64,000 nt of DNA from Niveispirillum fermenti (GTDB lineage Bacteria > Pseudomonadota > Alphaproteobacteria > Azospirillales > Azospirillaceae), in the NCBI RefSeq assembly GCF_048066175.1, contig NZ_JBLTXA010000010.1, forward strand, positions 132,041 through 196,040, in the 5' to 3' direction. This document shows, piece by piece, positions 16,226 to 25,787 of this stretch (the first letter of the stretch is position 1; each line of letters starts with the position of its first letter). The notes under the pieces are model-generated. The model searched no databases. It was given only the letters and a program-made list of their open reading frames with translations, and had not been told where the DNA came from. The position numbers and the translations under genes were made by a program.

Positions 16226-18145
16226 ATGACTCTCGATCACGCCTTGATGATGGTTAATGCGGCGCCCCTTTTGGGGGCGAGCGCCTTGCTGGCTGTCATC
16301 TGGCTGCATGGCCGGCAGGAACGCTATGCACTGTTCTGGTGCGCCGGCTTTGCCGTGGCCCTGCTGCTCATGCCGCTGATGGGCCCGTCCCCGCCGCCGC
16401 ATACGCTGGTCACCGGCTTCCTGGCCACAATGGCCAGCACATTGTACAATCTTGCCTTCTATCTGCTGGCGCATGGCGCGGCGCTTTACGCGGGGCAGCG
16501 TTTTGCCTGGCGGCGCTGGTTTTCGATGGGGGCCATGGTGGCGGTCGTCACGGCAGTGACGCTGGCGCGCGGCGACGCAGTGCTGCGCGAACTGGTGAAT
16601 GGCAGTTTCGTGCTGGCGGCCTGTGGGGCCGGGGTCCTGTCCATCTGGCGGGTGCGGCCGCGGCGAATGGCGGAATGGACGATGATTGCCGCCTTCCTGG
16701 GGGCGGCGCTGATGATGGCCTTCTTCCTGGCCGATGTCGTCATCACGCGCCCGGCCGATACATATGCATTGGAAAATCTGGGCAATCAGGTCGCCTGGCT
16801 GGCCCAACCCGTTCTGGTCGTCACCTTCGCCACAGGCGCTGTCGCGGCCGCTTTGTCACGGCTGGTGCGGCAGTTGGCGGCCGAGCGGGGGGCAGCAGAG
16901 GCTGTGGCCGAGCAGGCGCGGGCCGCCGATCGGGCCAAGTCGGAATTCCTGGCTACCATCAGCCACGAGATCCGCACGCCCATCAACGCCATCCAGGGCT
17001 GTCTGCAGATCCTGGAAACGCATAATCTGAACGCGGCGCAGATTCGCCTGCTGGAGGTGATGGGCGGGTCCAGTGCCACGCTGCTGTCCTTGATCGATGA
17101 TGTGCTGGACATGGCGAAGCTGGAGGCCGGGCGGCTGGAGATGGTGTCTGGCCCCGTGGATCTGGGCCTGCTGCTGGGCGACCTGATGGCCAGTGTCGGG
17201 CCGCGCGCGGAACGCAAGGGCCTGGTATTGAGCCTGCGCACGGGCGATGGCGTGCCGTCTGGTGTCGTCACCGACGGCAAGCGTCTGCGCCAGATATTGC
17301 TTTGTCTGCTGGACAATGCCGTGAAATTCACCGAGCGGGGGCAGGTGACGCTGTCCGTGGACCGGGTTGCGTCCCCGCCCAGGGGCCACGCCAGCGCATC
17401 CAAGGGAAAGGGGGACGCGCATTGGGTGCGCTTCCAGGTGACGGACACCGGCATCGGCATTCCGGCCGACAAGCTGGAGCAGATATTCAACGTCTTCAAC
17501 CAGGCCGACAATTCCATCAGCCGGCGATTTGGCGGGACGGGCCTGGGGCTGGCCATCGCCCGATCGCTGACCGACATGCTGGGCGGTGTCCTGACCGTGG
17601 ATAGCGGCCCCGAACAGGGCAGCGAGTTCAGCCTGTGCCTGCCGCTGGTGGCCCTGACCGTGCAGCAGCCCGATACGCCGCCCCGGATGATGGAGCCTGC
17701 GGCGATGACTTCCACCATGGTGCCGGTTGCGGATTTGTACGGTGCCGGGCTGGGAGAGCGGCCCGTCATCCTGCTGGTGGAAGATGATGAGATGAACCGT
17801 CTGGTGACGACGGAATTGCTGGTGCGGTACGGGGCGGAGGTGATGCAGGCCGCCAATGGGGCGGAGGCACTGTCCATCGTGCGCCGTCGCCCCGTGGACG
17901 CCGTGGTCATGGACCTGTCCATGCCGGAGATGGATGGGCTGGAGACGGCCCGCCGTCTGCGCAGCCTGCCGGGCTCGGGCGGTCGCGTGCCCATCGTGGC
18001 CCTTTCCGCCAATCTGACGGCCGATATCAGGCAGCAATGCCGCGATGCCGGTATCCAGGCCTTTCTGCCCAAGCCCTTCCGGCTGGAGGATGTGGGCGCC
18101 GCCCTGTCCAGTGTGCTGTCCCGGATGTCCAAGCCGGCGGCATAG
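16226..18145 (+). CDS. Membrane hybrid histidine kinase with receiver domain
   Basis: A 639-residue hybrid sensor kinase. The first about 220 residues hold around seven hydrophobic helices and no large periplasmic loop, so the signal is probably sensed in or at the membrane. A HisKA domain follows with phospho-acceptor His247 in FLATISHEIRTPINAIQG. The ATPase boxes are clear: N-box LLDNAVKF, G1 DTGIGIP and G2 GGTGLGLAI. A C-terminal receiver domain (about 510-635) has the acidic pair LLVEDDE, phospho-acceptor Asp563 in VMDLSMPEMDG, and the conserved Lys in FLPKPF. No separate output regulator is adjacent. It is transcribed away from the chaperone-usher pair; a regulatory link to it is possible but unproven. 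Confidence 0.95.
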   Translation: MTLDHALMMVNAAPLLGASALLAVIWLHGRQERYALFWCAGFAVALLLMPLMGPSPPPHTLVTGFLATMASTLYNLAFYLLAHGAALYAGQRFAWRRWFSMGAMVAVVTAVTLARGDAVLRELVNGSFVLAACGAGVLSIWRVRPRRMAEWTMIAAFLGAALMMAFFLADVVITRPADTYALENLGNQVAWLAQPVLVVTFATGAVAAALSRLVRQLAAERGAAEAVAEQARAADRAKSEFLATISHEIRTPINAIQGCLQILETHNLNAAQIRLLEVMGGSSATLLSLIDDVLDMAKLEAGRLEMVSGPVDLGLLLGDLMASVGPRAERKGLVLSLRTGDGVPSGVVTDGKRLRQILLCLLDNAVKFTERGQVTLSVDRVASPPRGHASASKGKGDAHWVRFQVTDTGIGIPADKLEQIFNVFNQADNSISRRFGGTGLGLAIARSLTDMLGGVLTVDSGPEQGSEFSLCLPLVALTVQQPDTPPRMMEPAAMTSTMVPVADLYGAGLGERPVILLVEDDEMNRLVTTELLVRYGAEVMQAANGAEALSIVRRRPVDAVVMDLSMPEMDGLETARRLRSLPGSGGRVPIVALSANLTADIRQQCRDAGIQAFLPKPFRLEDVGAALSSVLSRMSKPAA

Positions 18146-18310
18146 GCCGCTGTCCCGCTCTGCGTTCTGCAATCCTACCCCGCCTTCTGCCCGCGCCACC
18201 CTTATCTCAGCCCGGGCTACCCTGATCGGTCCTGTCCGGTTCCGCATGCCGGCCGTAGCCTTTGCGGGGTGTGGCCCCGCCCGGCGGGGCGGATGCGGAA
18301 AGCGGAGACG

Positions 18311-19453
18311 ATGTCGCCAACCCAGCGCGTATTGAGCCTTGCCGTCGTGAACAGCGTCGGCTTCTCCGCCACCACGGCAATGGCCCTGTGGATCACCTCG
18401 GTGCAAGGGCTGCTGCCGGTGGAGCCATGGTGGGGCAGTGTGGTCGGCGCCTGCCAGCTTGGGGCGGCTGCCATGTCGAACCTGGTCGCCCCCTACCTGT
18501 TCCGCCGTGTCTCATGCGAGGAACTGGCCAGGGCCGCCGCCCTGTTCGCGGCGATCTGCGCGGGTTTCATGGCGGCGGGCCATGCCCCCTGGCTGTTTGC
18601 CGCCGGTGCCATCGGGCTTGGTGTCGGGCATGGTCTGATGCTGAACGCCGCCAATGCGTTGCTGGCACGTTCCCATGCCGTCCAGGGCAATTACGCCACG
18701 GCCCAGATTTGTGAGGTGGCCTTTGCCGCCAGCTTCTACTTCGCGGCGGGGACCATCATCGACCTGTTCGGCCTGCGGGCCATCTTCCTGATCCTGTCGG
18801 TCCTGGCTTTGCTGGCGGCCCTTCTTATGCACCGGCTGTCCCTGTCCGGACGCAGCCCCCGCGATGCGCCGGGGGCGCCGACAGATGGTGCGATCGGCTG
18901 GCGTGGTCCGGCGACGGCCCTGGCCTTCATTCTGTTCTTCGTCGGGCAGGCATCCTTCTATCAGCATCAGGTGGCGATCGGCAGCCGGCTGGGCATCGAT
19001 CCGCCGGCCATGAGCCGACTGATGGCGCTTGCCACCATGGGCGGCATGATGGGCGCGGTGGCCGCCAAGATGGCGGGGCTGCGTTTCGGGCTTGTCCGTC
19101 CGTTGATGGTGATCCCGCTTGCCCTGGCCCTGGTGCTGATCATGGCGGTCCGCACGCAGGACGGTTTGATCTTCGCCATCTGCGCCGTAATGATCCAGTC
19201 CCTGACGATCGCCATCATCCCCTATGTCTTCACGATCCTGGCCACCCTGGACCCGACGGGCCGTCTGCCGTCCCGCGGGCCGGCGCTTCTGCTGCTCGGC
19301 GTTGCCGGGGGGCCGCTGCTGGCGGAGGTTTGCCTGCGGAAGGGGGGCTATGGGCTGGTGGGCGTGGCGGGGGCCGCCATTGTCCTGGTATCCGGCCTTC
19401 TGTTCATGATGACGGGGCGGGGCATCCGCGGCGGCGTGCCCCGGGCCGCCTGA
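18311..19453 (+). CDS. MFS transporter
   Basis: A 380-residue protein with about 12 hydrophobic helices and a polar central loop near residues 185-200, typical of a short major facilitator superfamily carrier. The glycine-rich helices GAIGLGVGHGLMLNAANALL and the alternating small residues in helices 1 and 4 fit this fold. ATG 18311 is chosen, with GGAG at 18304-18307; it is the first ATG that gives the usual short cytoplasmic N-terminus, although a GTG further upstream keeps the frame open. Substrate is unknown. No operon partner is obvious; the next gene starts 158 bp later. Confidence 0.8.
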   Translation: MSPTQRVLSLAVVNSVGFSATTAMALWITSVQGLLPVEPWWGSVVGACQLGAAAMSNLVAPYLFRRVSCEELARAAALFAAICAGFMAAGHAPWLFAAGAIGLGVGHGLMLNAANALLARSHAVQGNYATAQICEVAFAASFYFAAGTIIDLFGLRAIFLILSVLALLAALLMHRLSLSGRSPRDAPGAPTDGAIGWRGPATALAFILFFVGQASFYQHQVAIGSRLGIDPPAMSRLMALATMGGMMGAVAAKMAGLRFGLVRPLMVIPLALALVLIMAVRTQDGLIFAICAVMIQSLTIAIIPYVFTILATLDPTGRLPSRGPALLLLGVAGGPLLAEVCLRKGGYGLVGVAGAAIVLVSGLLFMMTGRGIRGGVPRAA

Positions 19454-19611
19454 TCCGGTTGCGGCGCGCTTCTGACACCCCCCTTTTCTGTTCCCGCGCT
19501 GGGACGCTGACAGATGTCGATCTTCATGATATTGGCTGCAACGGGGACATATCCGGGGCCTGTCACGGGGCATCGGTTGAAGCATTGATCTGAACGGGGT
19601 GGGTCAGTCAA

Positions 19612-22600
19612 ATGGACGGGGCGATGGAAGCGGCGGCGCCGATAGTGTCGCCTGCCTATATCGAGTTTCAGCGCGAGGTCGTCATCAATTCGGACATCTG
19701 GTCGACGACGGCCCGCATATTGTCCGCCGATTTCGGCTTTGAGGGGATCATCGGCATTCCGGGCCTGGGGGGAGCGTCGACCCTGGGGCTGGCCGTGGCA
19801 GCCGGGGCCGGGGTGAACGCGGATTTCGCGACCCTGACGCCCCAGCCGCCCTTGCGGGCCCTGACCGCCGCCACGCCGGTTGCCAGCCTGATCCAGGGTG
19901 GCTATGGCGCGCAGGTGATCCATGGCGATGCCCTGCCCATCGTTTTCAGCCTGCCTGTCCTGCCGGGCACACTGGCCCCGACCGACATCGCCATTCGCCT
20001 CAATACCGGAGAAGTGGTGACCCCGCAGGCCGTCGGTTTGAACCCGAACCTTGAATATAACGAGCGCAACGTCGTTGTGGTGTTCGGGGAATTCGGCAAC
20101 AGGCTGACCCCGGGGACCGAGGGGGCCATCCATCCGGTATCGGTGGAGATTGTGTCCGATGACAAGCCCCTGATGCTGGTCGGGCCGGATGGATTGCAAT
20201 CGGCGGTGGGGATGACCGCGGCCAGCGGCAATCCCTATGTCACCGGCCCGAGCCTGCTGGCGGCCAAGCTCAGCCGTTTCTCTGCCGTGGGGGACAGCGG
20301 CCCCGTCTCGCTGATGGGAGGGGTGACCAATGACGGTGCCACTCTCTATCAGGGGGCAGCCACCTATCGCCTGCGCCTGCTGACCAATGGCGGCTTTTCC
20401 CCCGACGGTGTCTCGGCCATCCGGCCCGGCGACTTTTCCCGGTTCTTCCAGCTTCAGGCCGTGGATTCGGAGGGCCGGCTGGTCACCATCACGCAAGACG
20501 GCGTGGCCTATGACCTGGGGCCGGGGCTTGGGATAGTGAAGGTGGTGGGGCTGGCCGATCTTGGGGTTCCCCCGGCCGGCATCCCGGCTCCCTATTATCT
20601 GGCCGACAATGACAATTACATCGACATCATCCTGACAGGGGATGACGCGGCGGTCAGAAGCCTGCTGAACGTCAAGATCCCCACCGCGGCGGAGGCCGGC
20701 TACAGCGACATCTACACCCCCGGCGGTCCCGGTCGGACACCCGTGACTGGTACGATCTATACCAGGCCCGCGGCGACACAGACCCTGGCCATCACAGACA
20801 GCCTCGACAGGCTGACGACCGTCAGCTACGCAGCACAGCAGGTGGCCGCCTATGACCGGCATGACAATCTGCCCGTCATCTTTCGCCTGCATCATGCCGG
20901 TACGGGCGATACCGTGCTGACGGCCAGTTCCAACCGGGCGGCTTCGTTGCTGGCCCAGGGTTATGGCGAGCAAGGCGTGCCATTCGCCAATGACGGCAAC
21001 AGCCAGGCCACCCTTGCGGTGCGGGAATTCTATTCCGCCGCGGCCGGTGACCATGTCTATACCGCCGATGCCGTGGAAATCGAGCGGCTGCTGCTGCCGG
21101 GCAGCGGTTACCAGGATCAAGGTGTCGTGTTCAGGGCGATGGGCCATGCGGCCCCGGGGGCGGCTCCCATCCACCGGTTCTTTTCCGCCAATACCGGCAA
21201 TCATCTCTACAGCCCCTCCCTGACGGAAGGGTTCACCAGCGATGGTTATGCCTATGAGGGGGTTGCCTGGTATGCGGCCGACCTGCTGCCCGGCCCCAAG
21301 GGCGTGGTGACGTTCGATCGCAGCGACGCGCTGGATTTCACAGGCAGCCTGACGGGCAACGACACCTTGCTGAAGCAAGGTGTCGGCATCTTGACCCTGT
21401 CCGGGGAAAGCCGGCTGACGGGGGGCACGCAAGTCGCAGCCGGCACCTTGGAGGTCAATGGCAGCCTGGAAACAACATCCTTGACGATTGTGACCGGTTC
21501 GGCTCTTTCTGGGTCAGGAACCGTGACCGGTTCTGTCTTGAATGCGGGAACCCTGTCTCCTGGTCGTTCTCCGGGCGTGTTGACCATCCGGGGCGATGTG
21601 GTCAGTGTTGCCACAGCGGATCTGCGTGTCGAGATCGACGGTCCCGTGGCGGGCGCAGGCGAAGGGCGACATGACCGGCTTGTCGTGTCCGGCGGCTTTG
21701 CTGCGGATGGCATAGTGACAGCGGTGCTTCGCGGCTTCGCCGAAGCCGATGCCACCTCTTTCACGCCAGCCCTGGGCCAGGGCTTCACGATCCTTCAGGC
21801 GGCAGGCGGCATCACCGGCGGATTTACAGGATTGAACCAGCCGGCCGGCGGGCTGCCCGCCGGTGCCCGCCTCGATCTCTCGTATGGATCGACGGATGTG
21901 GCGTTACTGGTCACGCCTTCATCCTATGCCGGTATCGGTGGGTTGGACGAAGGCCAGCGATCTGTTGGGGCGTCGCTTGATTCTCTCCGGCCTGCGGCGG
22001 GCACGCGCCAGATGAATGACCGCGGCGTGCTGTTCGAAGCGCTCTACCGTACCGCCCCTGCCGCCATCCCGGCCGCGCTGACGACGATGGGCGGCGCACT
22101 TCATCCTGATATGGTGCGTGGCGGGCTGGACGCGGCTCGGATGTTCAGCGACATCCTGTCTGACCGGCAGGCCTTGTTGCGGCGCGGGGCTGTATCCGGC
22201 ACGGGGCAGGCGCTGCCAGAGATCGACGGGACGGATAATGATGTGCGCCTGTCCGACAGCGCCGCGGCGAATGCCGCCAATCTTTGGGCCCGCATCAATC
22301 TGGGGTCCCGCAACGGCAGTGGCCTGGATCGCGATCAGGTGGGCTTGACCACGGGGTTCGATGTGCCGGCGCCCGGCAATTCCCGGCTGGGGGCCGCCAT
22401 CGGCTATGTCCGGACTGACCTGGACGGGGCCGGGGGTGACAGCACGATGAACAGCTACATGCTCGCGGCCTATGGTGGCATAACCCACGGGCGCCTGTTC
22501 GGCACGGCCGATATCGCTTTCGGCATGAGCGACCATGATGCCCGGCGGCCCATCCGCTTCGGCAGCATCGACCGGCTGGCGCTGTCGGATGGCAAGGGCA

Positions 22601-23076
22601 GCCAGTTCGGGGCCGGCTTTACGGCCGGTTACCGCGCGACTGTGGCCGGGCTTCTGTTCGAAGCGGCCGGGGGGCTGCGTTACGATCAGGTGTCGGGCGA
22701 AGGGTTCAGGGAGGCAGGGGCAGGTGCGCTGGACCTTTCAGTGGACAACCTGGACCTGCATGCACTGCGGTCCGAGGCGGGTCTTCGGCTGGCGGCACGA
22801 TATCGCAGCACGGCGGACCTTATAGTTGAGCCGGAACTGCATGTGCGCTGGGATCATGATTTCAGGGACGTGGCTGCTCGCAGCCTGTTCAGGCTGGACG
22901 GCGCAGGTTTCCATCAGGCCGGTGCCGCACGGGGCCGTGACGCCGCCGTGATAGGCGCCGGCCTGACCGCGCGCAAGGATGGCTGGCTTGAAGCCTTTGC
23001 CCAGATCGACCTGGATCGGCGGGAAGGTGAGGTGGGGCGCACCGCGTCGCTGGGCATTCGTCTCCGTTTCGGCTGA
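19612..23076 (+). CDS. Autotransporter-like protein with DUF5648-type repeats, no visible signal peptide
   Basis: A 1154-residue protein with four parts. Residues 1-410 form a Gly/Ala/Thr-rich region that I do not recognise. Residues about 420-557 hold three repeats of the DUF5648 type (REFYSAAAGDHVYTAD, HRFFSANTGNHLYSPS and a more diverged first copy). Around 565-640 lies an autotransporter passenger-type beta-strand repeat (GVGILTLSGESRL..AAGTLEVNGSL). About 885-1154 form an autotransporter beta-barrel. Such proteins expose the passenger on the cell surface. Oddly, the N-terminus (MDGAMEAAAPIVSPAYIEF) has no Sec signal, and an in-frame TGA at 19591-19593 blocks any upstream extension. The last residues are RFG rather than ending in the usual aromatic residue. 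Either secretion uses another route or the 5' end is damaged. Confidence 0.8.
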   Translation: MDGAMEAAAPIVSPAYIEFQREVVINSDIWSTTARILSADFGFEGIIGIPGLGGASTLGLAVAAGAGVNADFATLTPQPPLRALTAATPVASLIQGGYGAQVIHGDALPIVFSLPVLPGTLAPTDIAIRLNTGEVVTPQAVGLNPNLEYNERNVVVVFGEFGNRLTPGTEGAIHPVSVEIVSDDKPLMLVGPDGLQSAVGMTAASGNPYVTGPSLLAAKLSRFSAVGDSGPVSLMGGVTNDGATLYQGAATYRLRLLTNGGFSPDGVSAIRPGDFSRFFQLQAVDSEGRLVTITQDGVAYDLGPGLGIVKVVGLADLGVPPAGIPAPYYLADNDNYIDIILTGDDAAVRSLLNVKIPTAAEAGYSDIYTPGGPGRTPVTGTIYTRPAATQTLAITDSLDRLTTVSYAAQQVAAYDRHDNLPVIFRLHHAGTGDTVLTASSNRAASLLAQGYGEQGVPFANDGNSQATLAVREFYSAAAGDHVYTADAVEIERLLLPGSGYQDQGVVFRAMGHAAPGAAPIHRFFSANTGNHLYSPSLTEGFTSDGYAYEGVAWYAADLLPGPKGVVTFDRSDALDFTGSLTGNDTLLKQGVGILTLSGESRLTGGTQVAAGTLEVNGSLETTSLTIVTGSALSGSGTVTGSVLNAGTLSPGRSPGVLTIRGDVVSVATADLRVEIDGPVAGAGEGRHDRLVVSGGFAADGIVTAVLRGFAEADATSFTPALGQGFTILQAAGGITGGFTGLNQPAGGLPAGARLDLSYGSTDVALLVTPSSYAGIGGLDEGQRSVGASLDSLRPAAGTRQMNDRGVLFEALYRTAPAAIPAALTTMGGALHPDMVRGGLDAARMFSDILSDRQALLRRGAVSGTGQALPEIDGTDNDVRLSDSAAANAANLWARINLGSRNGSGLDRDQVGLTTGFDVPAPGNSRLGAAIGYVRTDLDGAGGDSTMNSYMLAAYGGITHGRLFGTADIAFGMSDHDARRPIRFGSIDRLALSDGKGSQFGAGFTAGYRATVAGLLFEAAGGLRYDQVSGEGFREAGAGALDLSVDNLDLHALRSEAGLRLAARYRSTADLIVEPELHVRWDHDFRDVAARSLFRLDGAGFHQAGAARGRDAAVIGAGLTARKDGWLEAFAQIDLDRREGEVGRTASLGIRLRFG

Positions 23077-23181
23077 CCCTTGACCGTTCGGGGTGCCGCC
23101 AGCGGGGAGCGGCGGGCGCATTGGCGGCAGGGCGGGTGACAGTGCTGGCCAGATGGCGTTTTCAACCCCATATCCCGGCCT

Positions 23182-23907
23182 GTGAAACGGCTATTGCTCA
23201 TCCTTCTCCTGCTGGCGCTGGCCGGGCTGGGACTGGTTGCCGCCCGGCAGGGGGGCGGCTTGACCTCGCTCATTCCCGCCCGCTGGAATCCATGGGCTCT
23301 GCCGGACCCCGCGGAACCGCCCGGATGGCTGACAAGCTGGCAATTGGCGCGACTGGCGGAGGATACGCCTGCCTGCCTTGCCTGGCTGGAACGGGCCGGC
23401 GTGTCGGTGTCACCGGTACCCGACCGGGTCGGGCCGGAGCCGGGATGTGGCCTTTCCGGAGCTGCCACCTTGCAGAAATCCGCCTTGCGTTACCAGGGGC
23501 GTGTGACGGCCAGTTGCCCGGTGCTGGCCGGACTGGCCCTTTATGAACGCCATGTGCTGATCCCGTCGGCGGAACGCCATCTGGGCACAACACCCGTCTC
23601 CGTCCGCCATTTCGGTACCTATGCGTGCCGGGCTGTGCGCACCGACCGCGGGGAGGGGGGGCGGCGCAGCCAGCACGCGACCGCCAATGCCATCGACATT
23701 GCGGCCATCACGCTGGCGGATGGACGGGAAACCGTCCTGCTGCGTGATTGGAGTGAAAAAGGTGGCACAGGTCCCCGCGCTCTTTTCTGGCGTGATGCGC
23801 ATAAGGGGGCCTGTGACATCTTCCGCACGGCGCTCGGCCCGGAATATAACGCACTGCATCGCGACCATTTCCATCTCGACATGGGTCGCTTCGGCGTCTG
23901 CCGGTGA
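23182..23907 (+). CDS. Extensin-like family protein (D-Ala-D-Ala peptidase-like fold)
   Basis: A 241-residue protein with an N-terminal signal or anchor (KRLLLILLLLALAGLGLVAA) and an extensin-like C-terminal domain. The conserved segments SQHATANAIDIAAI and HRDHFHLDMG, with His and Asp residues placed as in zinc-binding VanY/MepA-like peptidases, and paired Cys residues (ACLAW, PGCGL, ASCPV, YACRA, GACDIF, GVCR) mark the family. It should act in the periplasm on peptidoglycan; the activity is inferred. It starts with GTG at 23182. The stop is followed by a small hairpin (gcccg/cgggc near 23918-23933). Confidence 0.85.
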   Translation: MKRLLLILLLLALAGLGLVAARQGGGLTSLIPARWNPWALPDPAEPPGWLTSWQLARLAEDTPACLAWLERAGVSVSPVPDRVGPEPGCGLSGAATLQKSALRYQGRVTASCPVLAGLALYERHVLIPSAERHLGTTPVSVRHFGTYACRAVRTDRGEGGRRSQHATANAIDIAAITLADGRETVLLRDWSEKGGTGPRALFWRDAHKGACDIFRTALGPEYNALHRDHFHLDMGRFGVCR

Positions 23908-24045
23908 AACGCTCATTGCCCGGGCTTTCGGGCCGTGCCGTCACCGAAGCCTCAACCCGCATCCCCTCATCATCCCAGGCACCATCACGCTTCCACCCAG
24001 GATACCTGATGGTACATCGGTGACATTTCTATCCGGTAGAGGATT

Positions 24046-24207
24046 GATACTATTTTGCGGTGACCAGAACCTATTGGTTCTGGTCACCGCCCTCAATTGC
24101 CGGCGCCAACATTCGTTGGCGCGAGCGACGCCGCACGAGCGGTGCTGTGGCAGTCGCCGCCGGACCAACGTGCGATGAGTTCTACTCATCGCACGTTGGT
24201 ATGATAC
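24046..24207 (-). repeat. Multi-hairpin dispersed repeat, copy C
   Basis: On the minus strand the order is: a 16-bp perfect stem (24165-24180/24184-24199), the conserved stretch ggcggcgact, a 4-bp stem (24131-24134/24139-24142), an 8-bp perfect stem with GAAT-type loop (24103-24110/24115-24122), the linker ggcaattgaggg, and a 15-bp perfect stem (24057-24071/24076-24090). The short stems and linkers align with copies A and B; the two long stems have unrelated sequences but remain perfectly paired. It fills much of the 454-bp gap 23908-24361. Confidence 0.75.
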
Positions 24208-24212
24208 CAAGA

Positions 24213-24325
24213 TGACCTGCTCCCTGGAAATGTGTCCGGGATAAAGTAGAGTCCTCCGATCGAAGGAGGGCTATTTGATGAAGACTTTCGACGCCTATAC
24301 AGGGTCAAACTTCAATGCTGATTGA
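24213..24325 (+). mobile_element. Possible IS3-family left-end remnant with truncated orfA
   Basis: The stretch starts tgacctgctccctggaaatg, continues through an ataaagtagagtcct segment and an aaggagg ribosome site (24263-24269), then an ATG at 24278 opening only 15 codons (MKTFDAYTGSNFNAD) before a stop at 24323-24325. From memory this resembles the terminal repeat and orfA start of IS3-group elements. No transposase body, right end or target duplication is visible, so at most it is a small relic. It lies 6 bp from hairpin repeat copy C. Confidence 0.35.
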
Positions 24326-24361
24326 CACCTCCCGGCAAACCCCGCGCAGTTCAGGGCGCTA

Positions 24362-25768
24362 TCACCCGCGCTTGATGTTGAGGATCGCGGCCTGCGTGTA
24401 CTCCTTAAGCCCATCCAGCCCGAGTTCTGCGCCCATGCCTGATTGTTTGGCCCCACGGAAAGCGATCATCGGACTCAGCGCCAGATGCTGGTTGACCCAG
24501 ATGGTACCGCTTTGCAGCCGGGCCGCCACATCCGCCGCCCGTTCCTCGTCGGTTCCCCAGACTGACCCGCCCAGCCCATAGTCCGATGCGTTGGCGCGTT
24601 CCACGACCTCATCCAGATCCGTGTATTTTAGCACAGGCAGCACGGGGCCGAACTGTTCATCGCGCACGATGGCGGCATCGTCGGTGACATCGCGGACGAT
24701 GGTGGGGGCAATGAAGAAGCCCTCCCGGTCCAAAGCGGTGCCACCGGCGGCGATCTTGCCGTCGCGGGCGCTGTCGGCCAGCAGGGCTTTCAGCTTTTCA
24801 AACTGTGCGCGGTTCTGCACGGGCCCGATCTGGGTTCCCTGTCGGCTGCCATCATCCACGACAGCGGCCTGCGCCAGCCGGGTCAGCTCGTCGCAGAAAA
24901 TATCGTACATCATTTCCGGGACATAGGCGCGCTTGATGACCACGCAGACCTGGCCGGCATTGGCCATCGCGCCCTGGAAGATCTTGCGGGCCGTGGCGAT
25001 CGGGTCGACGTCGTCCAGGACAATGGCGGCATCATTGCCGCCCAGTTCCAGGGTCACGCGCTTCAGCGTTGCCGCCGCCGCCTGCATCACCTTGCGGCCC
25101 GTGGCCGTGGAACCGGTGAAGGACACCTTGGCCACATTGGGATGGCTGGTCAGGGCTTGCCCCAGATCATTCTCGTCGCAGATGATATTGACCACGCCGG
25201 GCGGCAGGATTTCCGCGCAGAGCGCCCCGAACAGCAGACTGGTCAGCGGGGTCGTCGGCGCAGGCTTGGCCACCACCGTGTTGCCGGCCAGCAGCGCCGG
25301 CCCCAGCTTGTTCATCAGCAGCATCACCGGGTAGTTCCACGGCGTAATGGCGGCCACCACGCCCAGCGGCCGGCGGATTTCCACGACCTTGCCCTTGGCA
25401 TCATCCTTCTGCACCACGGGGTCCAGCTTCATGCCGGCGAAGGCGCGCAGGGTGAAGATGGCCCCCATGATCTCCATGCCGGCCTGGTCCAGGGGCTTGC
25501 CCTGTTCCAGGGTCAGCAGCCGGCCGAACTCCGCTGCCCGTGCCTGCATCGCATCGGCCAAACGGGTCAGCAGGCCGGCACGGTCGGCCAGCGGACGGGC
25601 GGACCAGGCGGGGAAGGCGGCCTTCGCCGCGGCCACCGCCTCGTCCAGCAGGGCCAGATCAGCGACGGGACAGGTGGCGAAGGCCGCCCCGGTGGCCGGA
25701 TTGACGACATCGATATGACGGGCGCCGTCGCGCAGCACGCCGTTGATCAGCAGCTTATGGTCGGACAT
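24362..25768 (-). CDS. NAD(P)-dependent aldehyde dehydrogenase
   Basis: A 468-residue aldehyde dehydrogenase that oxidises an aldehyde to an acid. Catalytic Cys275 lies in NAGQVC and the general base Glu241 in LELGGNDA, at the usual spacing of about 34. The Rossmann segment (TPWNYPVMLLMNKLGPALLA, FTGSTATGRKV) and EQFGPVLPVL are typical of the succinate-semialdehyde/betaine-aldehyde branch. It lies 19 bp downstream of the damaged Zn-alcohol dehydrogenase on the same strand, so the pair would convert an alcohol to an acid for the acyl-CoA synthetase of this island. Confidence 0.93.
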   Translation of the reverse strand: MSDHKLLINGVLRDGARHIDVVNPATGAAFATCPVADLALLDEAVAAAKAAFPAWSARPLADRAGLLTRLADAMQARAAEFGRLLTLEQGKPLDQAGMEIMGAIFTLRAFAGMKLDPVVQKDDAKGKVVEIRRPLGVVAAITPWNYPVMLLMNKLGPALLAGNTVVAKPAPTTPLTSLLFGALCAEILPPGVVNIICDENDLGQALTSHPNVAKVSFTGSTATGRKVMQAAAATLKRVTLELGGNDAAIVLDDVDPIATARKIFQGAMANAGQVCVVIKRAYVPEMMYDIFCDELTRLAQAAVVDDGSRQGTQIGPVQNRAQFEKLKALLADSARDGKIAAGGTALDREGFFIAPTIVRDVTDDAAIVRDEQFGPVLPVLKYTDLDEVVERANASDYGLGGSVWGTDEERAADVAARLQSGTIWVNQHLALSPMIAFRGAKQSGMGAELGLDGLKEYTQAAILNIKRG

Positions 25769-25787
25769 GGTCTCGGCTTTCCGGCGG

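Noticed and set aside
19348..21432. Minus-strand open frame of 694 codons
   Set aside because: It is antisense to the autotransporter-like gene; its His/Gly/Gln-rich product is typical of a GC shadow.
23908..24361. Phage or plasmid attachment site suggested by strong palindromes
   Set aside because: No integrase, tRNA or direct flanking repeats; the palindromes match the repeat copies elsewhere in the window.
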